Below the pieces are notes generated by a model. It was not told where the DNA came from, did no database searches, and saw only the letters and a list, made by a program, of their open reading frames with translations. From Deltaproteobacteria bacterium (lineage in GTDB: Bacteria; Desulfobacterota; SM23-61), in contig JACRCA010000194.1 in NCBI GenBank assembly GCA_016234425.1, positions 1-25,456 of the forward strand: a stretch of 25,456 nucleotides of DNA. The letters run 5' to 3'. The position numbers and the translations under genes are program-made. This document shows, piece by piece, positions 1 to 7,255 of the stretch (its first letter is position 1; each line of letters opens with the position of its first letter).

Positions 1-1140
1 CCGGATCTTCTCCAGAATCTCCTGGGGGGTGATCACGGTACCATCGATCTTGTTCAGGGTGATTACCGAAGCCACTCCCTCATTGACTCGCTTGACTTCC
101 CGGGAAATCTGACCCATGTTCATCTCTGGAACGAGCAGGGTTTTATTTGCTCGCGTAAGAGGTTCAACGAACCTGCGGGGGAAAGGCCAGATGGTGATTA
201 ACCTCAGCAGCCCCACCTTCAATCCTTTGGCTCTGGCTTCCGCCATGGCCCGATGGGCAGCCCGGGCCACGCAGCCGTAAGCCACGATAACCAGCTCTGC
301 ATCATCAATTTGAAAGCTCTCCACAAGCTGGATGTCGTCGAAGTGGCTGGAAATCTTACGGAAGAGCCTGAGGATGAAAGGCTCGATTTCATCCTGCCGC
401 AGAGTAGGAAATCCCCGAATGTCATGGGTCAGCCCGGTGACGTGGTACCGATACCCCTCACCGAAAATACCCATGGGAGGAACGCCGAAACTGGTGTCCT
501 CGTAGGGAAGGTACCATTCCGGAGGCACCGATGGCTTAACCCGGTCAATGACTTCCACCTCGCTGGGCTCGGGCAATACTACCTTCTCTCTCATGTGAGC
601 CACCACTTCATCCATCAGCAGGATCACTGGGGTGCGGTATTTCTCCGAAAAATTAAAAGCCTTGAGCGTAAGAGAGAAACATTCTAAGACGCAGCTCGGG
701 CAAAGGGCGATTATGGGATGATCCCCATGGGTCCCCCAACGGGCCTGCATCACATCTCCCTGTGAAGGGTTAGTGGGCAATCCTGTACTCGGCCCCCCCC
801 GCATGACATCCACCACTACGCAGGGCACCTCAGCCATACAAGCAAACCCCAGATTCTCCTGCATGAGGGAGAAACCTGGACCGGAGGTAGCGGTCATGGA
901 CTTTACCCCAGCCAGCGATGCCCCGATCACTGCTCCCATGCTGGCAATCTCATCCTCCATCTGAATAAACGCCCCGTCCAATTGAGGAAGCCGCACGGAG
1001 AGATGTTCGGCGATCTCCGATGCTGGCGTGATGGGATAACCAGCAAAAAAACGGCATCCCGCCGCCAGCGCCCCTTCGGCGCAAGCCTCATTTCCCTGGA
1101 TGAGTTTCGCCTTGGGCTCAGGTTTTCTCAAGGTCTTCAT
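1..1140 (-). CDS. korA: 2-oxoacid (probably 2-oxoglutarate):ferredoxin oxidoreductase alpha subunit, 3' end off window
   Basis: I translated this by hand from the reverse complement. The frame is open for 380 codons from the ATG at 1140 to the window edge, with no stop reached. It is homologous along its whole length to the second alpha subunit at 3019-4164; both share the N-terminal block GYPITPASEI, the ATSGPG motif and the PEMN.GQI block near the C-terminus. Comparison with that 381-residue copy suggests only a few residues are missing. The alpha subunit of this family carries the pyrimidine-binding and C-terminal domains of the thiamine-diphosphate enzyme that turns a 2-oxoacid plus CoA into acyl-CoA, CO2 and reduced ferredoxin. 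Its start overlaps the end of korD by 23 nt, with AAGGG about 9 nt upstream. Sitting downstream of sucD, it most likely makes succinyl-CoA from 2-oxoglutarate. The beta and gamma genes should lie just beyond position 1. Confidence 0.9.
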   Translation of the reverse strand, partial: MKTLRKPEPKAKLIQGNEACAEGALAAGCRFFAGYPITPASEIAEHLSVRLPQLDGAFIQMEDEIASMGAVIGASLAGVKSMTATSGPGFSLMQENLGFACMAEVPCVVVDVMRGGPSTGLPTNPSQGDVMQARWGTHGDHPIIALCPSCVLECFSLTLKAFNFSEKYRTPVILLMDEVVAHMREKVVLPEPSEVEVIDRVKPSVPPEWYLPYEDTSFGVPPMGIFGEGYRYHVTGLTHDIRGFPTLRQDEIEPFILRLFRKISSHFDDIQLVESFQIDDAELVIVAYGCVARAAHRAMAEARAKGLKVGLLRLITIWPFPRRFVEPLTRANKTLLVPEMNMGQISREVKRVNEGVASVITLNKIDGTVITPQEILEKIR

Positions 1141-1393
1141 GCAGTTCACCCTTCATTTTTTCCACAGTTCTTTCGGCTTTTTCTTTCTTTTTGAGCTGGC
1201 GCACTTGAATGGCAAAATCTGGACAGCGCAGCTCGCACAATTCACAGCCGGTGCAGTGGTCCGGATCTTTCACATAGATCACTCCTGAATCATCCTGGGC
1301 CAGAACCTCAGCCGGACAAAACGCCACGCAAATGCCACAACGCTTGCACCAGCTCCCATAAATTTCTATTGAAGGTTTGCCTTTCTTGGCCAT
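1118..1393 (-). CDS. korD: 2-oxoacid:ferredoxin oxidoreductase delta (2x[4Fe-4S] ferredoxin) subunit
   Basis: This is a 91-residue protein with two classical CxxCxxCxxxCP clusters, at C16/C19/C22/C26 and C47/C50/C53/C57. It is the electron-carrying subunit of the oxidoreductase and passes electrons from the thiamine site to free ferredoxin. After the second cluster it has a lysine/glutamate-rich tail of about 25 residues that the plus-strand paralogue at 2521-2760 lacks. It begins 4 nt after the sucD stop and ends 23 nt inside korA, so sucD, korD and korA are almost certainly one transcript. A free-standing ferredoxin is the alternative, but the D-then-A gene order argues for the subunit. Confidence 0.9.
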   Translation of the reverse strand: MAKKGKPSIEIYGSWCKRCGICVAFCPAEVLAQDDSGVIYVKDPDHCTGCELCELRCPDFAIQVRQLKKKEKAERTVEKMKGELHEDLEKT

Positions 1394-1397
1394 AGGA

Positions 1398-2282
1398 TCA
1401 TGATCCTTTTCGTTCCTGTAAGACCTGTTTAATGGTCAAGCCCATATCTGCCGGGTTTTCCACCACCATGGCCCCAGCTGAGCGGAGAGCATCCATCTTT
1501 CCCTTAGCCGAACCTCTGCCTCCCGAAATGACTGCCCCGGCATGCCCCATCCGCCGGCCTGCGGGGGCATTTTGGCCGGCAATGAAAGCTACAACAGGCT
1601 TGGGGAAATAAACCCGGATATAATCCGAAGCTTCTTCCTCGGCCTCCCCACCAATCTCCCCGATCAGCATGACCGCTTCGGTCTGTAGATCATCCGCAAA
1701 AAGTTTGAGGACATCGACGAAGGACATGCCGATAATCGGGTCTCCGCCGATACCCACGCAGGTCGACTGACCCAGCCCCAGCCGAGTCAGTTGGTCAACC
1801 ACCTCATAAGTTAGGGTGCCACTGCGGGAGACCACCCCGATCGTTCCCGGACGATGAATGTATCCGGGCATGATGCCAATCTTGCACTTTCCAGGCGTGA
1901 TGACTCCGGGGCAATTGGGCCCAAGCATCCGGCTCTTCTTGTTTGCCAGGTATGCTTTGGCCATTAGCATGTCCAGAACAGGAATCCCTTCAGTGATGCA
2001 AACGATGAGGTCCACATCCGCATCCGCCGCTTCCATAATGGCGTCGGCTGCAAAAGGAGTTGGCACATAAATTACTGAAGCATTCGCCCCCGTCTCCCGC
2101 ACTGCTTGGGCAACCGTATTAAAGACCGGAAGGCCATCCATCTTCTCTCCACCTTTTCCGGGTGTCACCCCACCGACCATTTTTGTCCCGTAAGCTACAG
2201 CCTGGCGCGTGTGAAACATTCCCTGTTTCCCAGTGATCCCCTGACAGATGACCCTGCTGTTTTCATCTACCAAGATACTCAT
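1398..2282 (-). CDS. sucD: succinyl-CoA synthetase (ADP-forming) alpha subunit
   Basis: This 294-residue protein has the normal length for the alpha subunit. It has an N-terminal CoA-binding Rossmann domain (ITGKQG near residue 17, VTPGKGG near 39) and the C-terminal ligase domain. The histidine that is phosphorylated during catalysis is H247, in GHAGAVISGG. With the beta subunit at 10572-11732 it interconverts succinyl-CoA + ADP + Pi and succinate + CoA + ATP in the cytoplasm. The ATG at 2282 is preceded by AAAGGA about 10 nt upstream. Its partner sucC lies more than 8 kb away on the same strand, which is unusual because the two are normally adjacent. Here sucD instead leads a unit with korD and korA and has its own candidate promoter at 2330-2358. 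Confidence 0.95.
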   Translation of the reverse strand: MSILVDENSRVICQGITGKQGMFHTRQAVAYGTKMVGGVTPGKGGEKMDGLPVFNTVAQAVRETGANASVIYVPTPFAADAIMEAADADVDLIVCITEGIPVLDMLMAKAYLANKKSRMLGPNCPGVITPGKCKIGIMPGYIHRPGTIGVVSRSGTLTYEVVDQLTRLGLGQSTCVGIGGDPIIGMSFVDVLKLFADDLQTEAVMLIGEIGGEAEEEASDYIRVYFPKPVVAFIAGQNAPAGRRMGHAGAVISGGRGSAKGKMDALRSAGAMVVENPADMGLTIKQVLQERKGS

Positions 2283-2329
2283 AGACGTCTGTCCTTTCTC
2301 AATAGAAAAGGAAAAGAAAACCCACCCTT

Positions 2330-2358
2330 ATAGTATAAATTCAACCCTCCTCCGTCAA
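2330..2358 (-). promoter_or_regulatory. candidate sigma-70 promoter for sucD-korDA
   Basis: On the minus strand TTGACG (2358-2353) is followed after 17 nt by TACTAT (2335-2330). The start codon is about 48 nt beyond the -10 box. The -35 matches consensus at 5 of 6 bases and the -10 at 4 of 6. An overlapping TATACT at 15 nt spacing is an alternative -10. Confidence 0.5.
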
Positions 2359-2401
2359 GAGAAAAAGGTTTATTCTATCCCAAAGTTACCCAGAAAAAAA
2401 C

Positions 2402-2431
2402 TTGACTACACCTCTCTTTGTAGGCGATATT
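2402..2431 (+). promoter_or_regulatory. candidate sigma-70 promoter for the kor2 gene block
   Basis: TTGACT (2402-2407) and GATATT (2426-2431) are separated by 18 nt. It is arranged divergently to the sucD promoter, with about 43 nt between the two -35 boxes. The -10 is only a moderate match (4 of 6); a better-looking TATTAT at 2428-2433 would need a 20 nt spacer. Confidence 0.4.
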
Positions 2432-2520
2432 ATTTCAGGCCATTCCAGGAGGAGCTCCGAGGAAGTGGGCTCTGCGGTTAAATTTTGAAATTACAGAAGA
2501 AAGAAAGGGAGATTAGAAAT

Positions 2521-2760
2521 TTGAAGGGCGAAAGAGTGAAAAAGAAAAAGGCGGCCAGCATTCACCTCAACCAGAAATGGTGCAAGGGATGCTACATCTG
2601 CCTGGAAGTCTGTCCGAAGAAGGTCTTGGAGAAATCTTCCCAAGTTTCGGACAAAGGGTTTAACCCCGTGGCCGCATCTCACCCTGAGCTATGCACGCTT
2701 TGCCTGCAGTGCGAGATGCTTTGCCCGGATTTGGCCATCCGGGTAGAAAATGGAGGCTGA
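2521..2760 (+). CDS. korD: 2-oxoacid:ferredoxin oxidoreductase delta (2x[4Fe-4S]) subunit, second copy
   Basis: This small ferredoxin-like subunit has 79 residues from the chosen TTG. It has two CxxCxxCxxxCP clusters, at about C21/C24/C27/C31 and C58/C61/C64/C68. The start is uncertain: in-frame candidates are TTG 2485, TTG 2521 and GTG 2536, and no ATG is available. I chose 2521 because AAAGGGAG lies about 9 nt upstream; 2485 has no nearby ribosome site, and 2536 is the next best. The lysine-rich N-terminus (KKKK) precedes the first cluster. It is followed by a repeat-filled 258 nt spacer and then by the alpha, beta and gamma subunits, so it probably serves that complex as electron outlet to ferredoxin. 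Confidence 0.8.
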   Translation: MKGERVKKKKAASIHLNQKWCKGCYICLEVCPKKVLEKSSQVSDKGFNPVAASHPELCTLCLQCEMLCPDLAIRVENGG

Positions 2761-2776
2761 GGTCAAGAATTTTTTT

Positions 2777-2850
2777 AACCACAGAGAACTCAGAGGGAAT
2801 AATCATATCAGCTGCTTGAATATAGTAACTCCTCTGTGGCCTCTGTGGTT
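2777..2850. repeat. CACAGAG-type inverted repeat in the korD-korA spacer
   Basis: The 20 nt left arm (2777-2796, AACCACAGAGAACTCAGAGG) pairs with the right arm (2831-2850), with 17 of 20 positions complementary and 34 nt between arms. It has the same arm motif as the elements at 14227-14410 and 15109-15274. Confidence 0.7.
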
Positions 2851-2898
2851 ATACATAGCGACATAAGAAATGAACTATTTAATTGAAAAATATAGCTT

Positions 2899-2953
2899 GT
2901 CATGCCCGTGTAGACGGGCATCCAGCCTGGATTCCCGCCTTCGCGGGAATGAC
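2899..2953. repeat. REP-like double hairpin (two 27-nt units, head to head)
   Basis: Two 27 nt units, 2899-2925 and 2927-2953, face each other with 1 nt between. Each reads GTCA - 8 nt stem - 4 nt loop - 8 nt stem - CCAG, or its reverse complement. The stems are ATGCCCGT and ATTCCCGC; both pair perfectly. It lies about 65 nt upstream of korA. Confidence 0.8.
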
Positions 2954-3018
2954 AATCGAAATCGAAATATGCTGCATTATTTATGACGCTCTATATAGAT
3001 GGAAGTTGAGGAGGTAAA

Positions 3019-4164
3019 ATGCAACTGAAAAAGATCAAGAGCGCGCTGGCCGCCGGCTGGTATTTCATGCAGGGGGACGAAGCCTGTGCCGAGGGAGCCA
3101 TTGCTGCGGGCTGTCGTTATTACGCCGGCTATCCCATCACTCCGGCCAGCGAAATCATGGTCCACATGGTCCATCGCCTCTCTGAGGTGGGGGGTGTATT
3201 CATCCAGATGGAAGACGAAATCGGCTCCATTTCTTCCGTCATCGGGGCTTCCTGGGCAGGAGCCAAGGCCATGACGGCCACTTCTGGACCGGGAATCAGC
3301 CTGATGACCGAGGGGATCGGCTATGCTGTGATCACCGAGACTCCCTGTGTAATTGTGGATGTGCAGCGGGCTGGTCCGAGCACGGGCCAGGCTACCCGTC
3401 CGGCTCAAGGAGACATGATGCAGGTCAAGTGGGGCTCTCATGGAGATAACGAAATTATCGCCCTGTCTCCCTGGTCTGTGCAGGAGATGTATGACCTGGC
3501 CATCAAGGCCTTCAACTTTGCCGAGCGCTTCCGGATTCCAGCTTTTGTTATGGCCGATGAGGCCGTGGGGCATCTCCGGGAGACGCTAGTGATAAGAGAA
3601 GAGGTGGAGATATGCGATCGTCTCAAGGCTCCAGGCCTGCCCCCTTTCGGAACAGAGGAACCTAACGGCGTTCCACCCATGCCCTCTTTTGGGGAAGGAG
3701 CGAATCTTCTGGTTACCGGCTCTACTCACGACCCGTGGGGGTTCCGCAAGACGGCAGATGCTGCTGCCCAAGCCCGGCTGACAGAACGATTGATCCGCAA
3801 GGTCAAGGATTTCAAACCTGAGATTATTGAGACAGACCCACATCTCCTCGAAGATGCGGAAATTGGGGTCGTGGCCTATGGGTTTACAGCCCGGGCTGCG
3901 CTCCAGGCTGTAAAATCTTTGCGGAAAGAGGGGATCAAGGCTGGGTTATTACGGCTGGTTTCCATCTGGCCCTTTGCTGAGGAGGCCACCGCTCAACTGG
4001 GAAAGCACTGCCGGGTTATTTTTGTTCCGGAAATGAACCGCGGCCAGATCGCCGGGGAACTGAAGAAATATACACCCATACCTGTTATTTCCCTGCCCAA
4101 GACCAACGGGGAGGTCATCGAGCCGGAAGAGATCGTGGAGGGGATTCGGAGGAACATACCATGA
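3019..4164 (+). CDS. korA: 2-oxoacid:ferredoxin oxidoreductase alpha subunit, second copy
   Basis: This 381-residue alpha subunit is co-linear with the copy at 1-1140. The N-terminal domain has GYPITPASEI near residue 36, FIQMEDEI near 63 and ATSGPG near 88; the C-terminal region has PEMNRGQI near 336. The ATG is preceded by GAGGAGG at ideal distance. The last 4 nt overlap the beta-subunit start (ATGA), a sign of translational coupling. The family oxidises a 2-oxoacid to acyl-CoA with ferredoxin reduction. Which acid is used cannot be read from these motifs. The linked branched-chain ABC transporter makes 2-oxoisovalerate-type acids an attractive guess; a second 2-oxoglutarate enzyme, or one serving aromatic degradation, is also possible. 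Confidence 0.9.
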   Translation: MQLKKIKSALAAGWYFMQGDEACAEGAIAAGCRYYAGYPITPASEIMVHMVHRLSEVGGVFIQMEDEIGSISSVIGASWAGAKAMTATSGPGISLMTEGIGYAVITETPCVIVDVQRAGPSTGQATRPAQGDMMQVKWGSHGDNEIIALSPWSVQEMYDLAIKAFNFAERFRIPAFVMADEAVGHLRETLVIREEVEICDRLKAPGLPPFGTEEPNGVPPMPSFGEGANLLVTGSTHDPWGFRKTADAAAQARLTERLIRKVKDFKPEIIETDPHLLEDAEIGVVAYGFTARAALQAVKSLRKEGIKAGLLRLVSIWPFAEEATAQLGKHCRVIFVPEMNRGQIAGELKKYTPIPVISLPKTNGEVIEPEEIVEGIRRNIP

Positions 4165-4928
4165 ACGAAAAGATTTTCCAGATGATCAACCTCCAGGCGT
4201 TTCCCACACCGTTCTGCCCGGGATGTGGGCATGGGATTTTGATGGGAGCAGTCTTGCGGGCAGTCGCTGAGCTCGAATATGATATGAAGCAAATGCTTTT
4301 TGTCTCAGGAATTGGCTGCGCGGCCTGGATTCCCAGCCCACATTTTAAGGCTGACACGCTGCACACTCTGCACGGGCGAGCGATCGCTTATGCCACTGGG
4401 GCCAAGCTCTTCAACCCCAAGCTGAAGATCATGGTCATCAGTGGGGATGGAGACCTCAGTTCCATCGGCGGCAACCATCTCATCCATGCCGCCCGCAGAA
4501 ACATCGATATGACTGTGGTCTGCGCCAACAACGCCATTTACGGTATGACCGGTGGGCAGGTAGCCTCCACCACCCCTCTCGGTGCCATGACCACCACGAC
4601 TCCGAAGGGAAACCTCGAGCCACCCTTCGACCTCTGCAAGCTGGTTGAATCCGCCGGAGCCACATACGTCGCTCGCCAGCCAGTGGCTACACCCATTCCC
4701 CTGACTCGTACTCTGAAGAAGGCGATCGCCCACAAGGGATTTTCTTTTATAGATGTCCTTTCTCCCTGTCCTACGCAGTTTGGAAGGAGGAATGCTTTCC
4801 GCACAGCCTACGAGATGATCAAGACTTTGAGAAACAGCTGCATCCCAGTGGAGAAGGCCAGGGGTATGAGTCCGGAAGAGCTTCGGGGACAAGTGGTTGT
4901 GGGCGAATTTGTGAACTTGGTAACATAA
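4161..4928 (+). CDS. korB: 2-oxoacid:ferredoxin oxidoreductase beta (thiamine diphosphate-binding) subunit
   Basis: This 255-residue beta subunit has every expected landmark. CPGCGHG at residues 19-25 has the cysteines of the family's cluster/active-site region, GDGD at 95-98 starts the thiamine-diphosphate/magnesium motif, and NNAIYGMTGGQ at 123-133 completes it. It is somewhat short against the 270-290 residues common in the family, with the shortfall at the C-terminus. It overlaps korA by 4 nt. The gamma-subunit gene follows only after a 264 nt spacer filled with nested palindromes, so expression of gamma may be uncoupled from that of alpha and beta. Confidence 0.92.
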   Translation: MNEKIFQMINLQAFPTPFCPGCGHGILMGAVLRAVAELEYDMKQMLFVSGIGCAAWIPSPHFKADTLHTLHGRAIAYATGAKLFNPKLKIMVISGDGDLSSIGGNHLIHAARRNIDMTVVCANNAIYGMTGGQVASTTPLGAMTTTTPKGNLEPPFDLCKLVESAGATYVARQPVATPIPLTRTLKKAIAHKGFSFIDVLSPCPTQFGRRNAFRTAYEMIKTLRNSCIPVEKARGMSPEELRGQVVVGEFVNLVT

Positions 4929-4973
4929 ATTTTTCGGACAGAGATGAACACAGATTATTAGGATACTGAATAT

Positions 4974-5108
4974 TTGATGAACTCGTAAAAAGTCTCAAAA
5001 CCGTCACTCCTGCGAAAGCAGGAGTCCAGAACCTATTGATTTTACTGGATTCCCGCCTTCGCGGGAATGACAAAAAGAGGGGATTTCGACTTTTTACGAG
5101 ACCATCAA
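4974..5108. mobile_element. MITE-like element with 21-nt terminal inverted repeats
   Basis: The ends are 21 nt inverted repeats (4974-4994 and 5088-5108) with two mismatches. They include a perfect 13 nt core, CTCGTAAAAAGTC at 4982-4994 against 5088-5100. The interior holds the REP-like pair. There is no coding capacity: a short minus-strand frame read across it is only the translation of the repeat. It sits between korB and korC. Confidence 0.65.
5003..5071. repeat. REP-like double hairpin inside the MITE-like element
   Basis: The 27 nt units are 5003-5029 (stem ACTCCTGC, loop GAAA) and 5045-5071 (stem ATTCCCGC, loop CTTC). They are head to head, separated by 15 nt. Each stem pairs at all 8 positions although the two stems differ in sequence. 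Confidence 0.8.
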
Positions 5109-5192
5109 TATTTGAAAGATGATGATTTAAAAAATTTATCTGTGTTTATCTGGGAAAATCTGTGTCCGATTTAAGAATAGGAGAGGCTGGTC

Positions 5193-5732
5193 ATGATTCA
5201 GGTACGTTTTGCCGGATTGGGGGGGCAGGGAATAGTTCTTATGGGGGAAATATTGGGAGAGGCGGCGGTTTTGGATAAAAAATACGTTGGTCAAACATCT
5301 TCTTACGGGGCTGAGGCCCGGGGCTCAGCCTGCAAGTCCGAGGTGATCATCTCTGACTCCTGGATCGATTACCCCAAGGTCATCGAGGCCGACGTCCTGG
5401 CCTGCATGTCCCAGGGGACTTACGAACAGAACAAAGCGAAAGTAAACCCCTCAAAAGGGATGATCTTCATCGATTCTCAGATGGTCAAACCCGACCCATC
5501 TTCCTCCGCAAAACATATTCGCATCCCAGCTACCGAAAAAGCCCTCAAGGAATTGGGGAACAGGATGGTCGCCAACATGGTCCTTTTGGGGGCGGTGGTC
5601 AAGGCTGCGGGTTTAGTCAGCGAGGAATCTCTCCTGAAGGCGCTATCCAACCGGGTTCCAGAGTCGGTCCTGGAATTGAATAAAAAAGCTCTTGCTTTAG
5701 GATTCGAATTGAGTAAAATGGAGCGAGTTTAA
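5193..5732 (+). CDS. korC: 2-oxoacid:ferredoxin oxidoreductase gamma subunit
   Basis: This 179-residue protein has the typical gamma-subunit start, FAGLGGQGIVLMGEIL (GLGGQG at 8-13), and the conserved YGAEARGS block near residue 38. The gamma domain binds near CoA and stabilises the alpha-beta core. The ATG at 5193 has AGGAGAGG upstream. It is followed 20 nt later by livK with a strong ribosome site, so korC and the transporter probably share a transcript. That adjacency is the main argument that the oxidoreductase and the transporter work on related compounds. Confidence 0.92.
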   Translation: MIQVRFAGLGGQGIVLMGEILGEAAVLDKKYVGQTSSYGAEARGSACKSEVIISDSWIDYPKVIEADVLACMSQGTYEQNKAKVNPSKGMIFIDSQMVKPDPSSSAKHIRIPATEKALKELGNRMVANMVLLGAVVKAAGLVSEESLLKALSNRVPESVLELNKKALALGFELSKMERV

Positions 5733-5752
5733 AAAGAAAGGAGGTTTTTAAC

Positions 5753-7024
5753 ATGAAGAAAGGTTTACTCTATGGGTCCCTCATCATCTTTACTCTCCTA
5801 TTTTTGACTCCCCTGGGAACTGCCCCAGCGGCAGACGTGAAGATCGGGGTTATCTACCCCATGTCCGGCCCAACTGCCCAAGCCGGGCTTGACGACAAGC
5901 ACGCCATCGAGCTGGCCCTGGACATCATCAACACAACTAAGTACAAGCATCTGAACCTGCCTCTGGCTAAAGCTGAAGGTCTGCCCAAACTGAAAGGGGC
6001 AAAAATGACTGCCACCATTGCAGATCATCAGGGCAAGCCCGATTTGGGACTGAGCGAGGCGGAGCGTCTGATCACCCAGGAGAAAGCTGTAGCCCTCTTC
6101 GGCTGCTACCACAGTTCCGTGACCGAGACTGCCAGCATGGTAGCCGAGCGCATGAAGATGCCCTTTTTCAACGCCGAGTCTTCTTCCCCAAAACTCACCC
6201 GCCGGGGGTTTAAGTGGTTCTTCCGCAGCTCGCCCCACGATGAGGTCTTTTCTGAGGCCATGTTCCAGTTGCTGAAGGACCTGGAGAAGGAACGGGGCAT
6301 CAAGATCAAGACCATTGCCGTGATGTATGAGGATACACTCTACGGGAAAGATAGCAGCCGCATTGAAAAAGAATTGGCCGAGAAAGCTGGATACAAGGTC
6401 GTTGCCGACATCCCCTATCGCCGGGCCGCCACTTCCTTAATCTCTGAGGTCCAGAAGTTGAAAGCAGCTAACCCGGACGTCTTCTTCCCCACTTCTTATG
6501 CCTCGGATGCGATTCTTCTCTCCAAGAGCTCGAAGGATCTGGATTTCAATCCCCCAATCATCATGGCCCAAAACGCTGGGCACACCGACCCCTCCTTTAT
6601 AGAAGTGGTGGGGAAAGATGCCGATGGAATTTGCAGCCGTACGGAGTTCTCTCTGGACTTGGTGAAACATAAACCCATGCTCACTGAACTCAATGATCTT
6701 TACAAGAAGCGCTCGGGAAGGGATTTTTCCGGCACTTCTGCTCGCTGTTTTGTAGGCTTTCTTGTCCTGGCCGAGGCGATCAACCGAGCAGGTTCCACCG
6801 CGCCTGAGGCCATCCGCGATGCCCTAACCAAGACCCACATTCCTGCCGAGCAGTTGATCACTCCCTGGCGGGGGGTGAAATTTGACGAAACTGGCCAGAA
6901 TATCTTAGTGGATGCCATCGTCATTCAATACCAGGATGGAGGGAAGCCTTACACGGTGTGGCCCTTCAATTTAGCCACGAAAAAGGTCGTCTACCCGATT
7001 CCCAAGTGGTCTGAGAGAAAATAA
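5753..7024 (+). CDS. livK: branched-chain amino acid-type ABC transporter, periplasmic substrate-binding protein
   Basis: This 423-residue protein has a clear Sec signal peptide: MKKG, a hydrophobic run over residues 9-21, and a likely cut after the APAA at 24-27. There is no lipobox cysteine, so it should be free in the periplasm. The mature part begins with DVKIGVIYPMSGP, typical of the type 1 periplasmic binding fold (Peripla_BP_6, the LivJ/LivK group), with two lobes across about residues 28-400. AAAGGAGG precedes the ATG. The family binds leucine, isoleucine, valine, short amides or aromatic acids; the ligand cannot be fixed from sequence. It is longer than E. coli LivK (about 370), as is common for homologues in anaerobes. 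Confidence 0.9.
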   Translation: MKKGLLYGSLIIFTLLFLTPLGTAPAADVKIGVIYPMSGPTAQAGLDDKHAIELALDIINTTKYKHLNLPLAKAEGLPKLKGAKMTATIADHQGKPDLGLSEAERLITQEKAVALFGCYHSSVTETASMVAERMKMPFFNAESSSPKLTRRGFKWFFRSSPHDEVFSEAMFQLLKDLEKERGIKIKTIAVMYEDTLYGKDSSRIEKELAEKAGYKVVADIPYRRAATSLISEVQKLKAANPDVFFPTSYASDAILLSKSSKDLDFNPPIIMAQNAGHTDPSFIEVVGKDADGICSRTEFSLDLVKHKPMLTELNDLYKKRSGRDFSGTSARCFVGFLVLAEAINRAGSTAPEAIRDALTKTHIPAEQLITPWRGVKFDETGQNILVDAIVIQYQDGGKPYTVWPFNLATKKVVYPIPKWSERK

Positions 7025-7045
7025 ATTTATCCCTCTTCCCGTTAC

Positions 7046-7214
7046 GAGACTGTGCCGTAATGAAAAAAGGGGCTGTCATTCCCGCGAAGGCGGGAATCCA
7101 GTGGAATCTTGATATGACGAAGTTACCCCGCGTTTCGCGAGGCAGGATTTGTTCAATGATTTGACCTGACTGGATGCCCGCCTCCGCGGGCATGACGAAT
7201 TATGACATAGTCTC
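7046..7214. mobile_element. MITE-like element between livK and livH
   Basis: The terminal inverted repeats, 7046-7061 (GAGACTGTGCCGTAAT) and 7199-7214, match at 13 of 16 positions. The interior contains a head-to-head REP-like pair. It has the same architecture as the element at 4974-5108 but different ends. It is non-coding. Confidence 0.55.
7075..7196. repeat. REP-like hairpin pair in the livK-livH spacer
   Basis: The 27 nt units are 7075-7101 (stem ATTCCCGC, loop GAAG) and 7170-7196 (stem ATGCCCGC, loop CTCC). They are head to head with a 68 nt spacer, and both stems pair perfectly. They form strong hairpins between the binding-protein gene and the permease genes, and could stabilise the upstream message so that more binding protein than permease is made. 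Confidence 0.8.
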
Positions 7215-7255
7215 TACGGGGAGGGGAGTGCTAATAACTTGAGAAAGGGGCAACC

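Larger units (their letters stand above)
4935..5168. repeat. outer imperfect inverted repeat of the korB-korC spacer
   Basis: The left arm, 4935-4955 (CGGACAGAGATGAACACAGAT), matches the reverse complement of 5138-5168. The right arm carries about 10 extra nt, equal to one internal AGAT-containing repeat. The two ends of the right arm match the two ends of the left arm. The mobile-looking element at 4974-5108 lies wholly inside it. Confidence 0.65.

Noticed and set aside
253..687. A 144-codon plus-strand frame near the left edge
   Set aside because: It is the shadow of the KorA coding sequence, which I translated in full on the minus strand from 1140 to 1.
961..1040. An apparent frameshift in KorA near EIAEHL
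   Set aside because: It came from my own miscopy of the reverse complement; on rereading, the frame is continuous from 1140 to 1.
4819..5073. A minus-strand small protein rich in RRRES and FAGVT
   Set aside because: These residues are the translation of the REP-like hairpin units; the frame spans the repeat and the antisense of korB.
2777..5168. A CRISPR array suggested by recurring palindromic units
   Set aside because: There are no evenly spaced direct repeats with unique spacers and no cas genes; units are inverted pairs with different spacings.
6966..7193. A minus-strand 75-codon frame with AFAGM-type sequence
   Set aside because: It again reads through REP-like units (7075-7196) and the end of livK; there is no ribosome site and no family resemblance.
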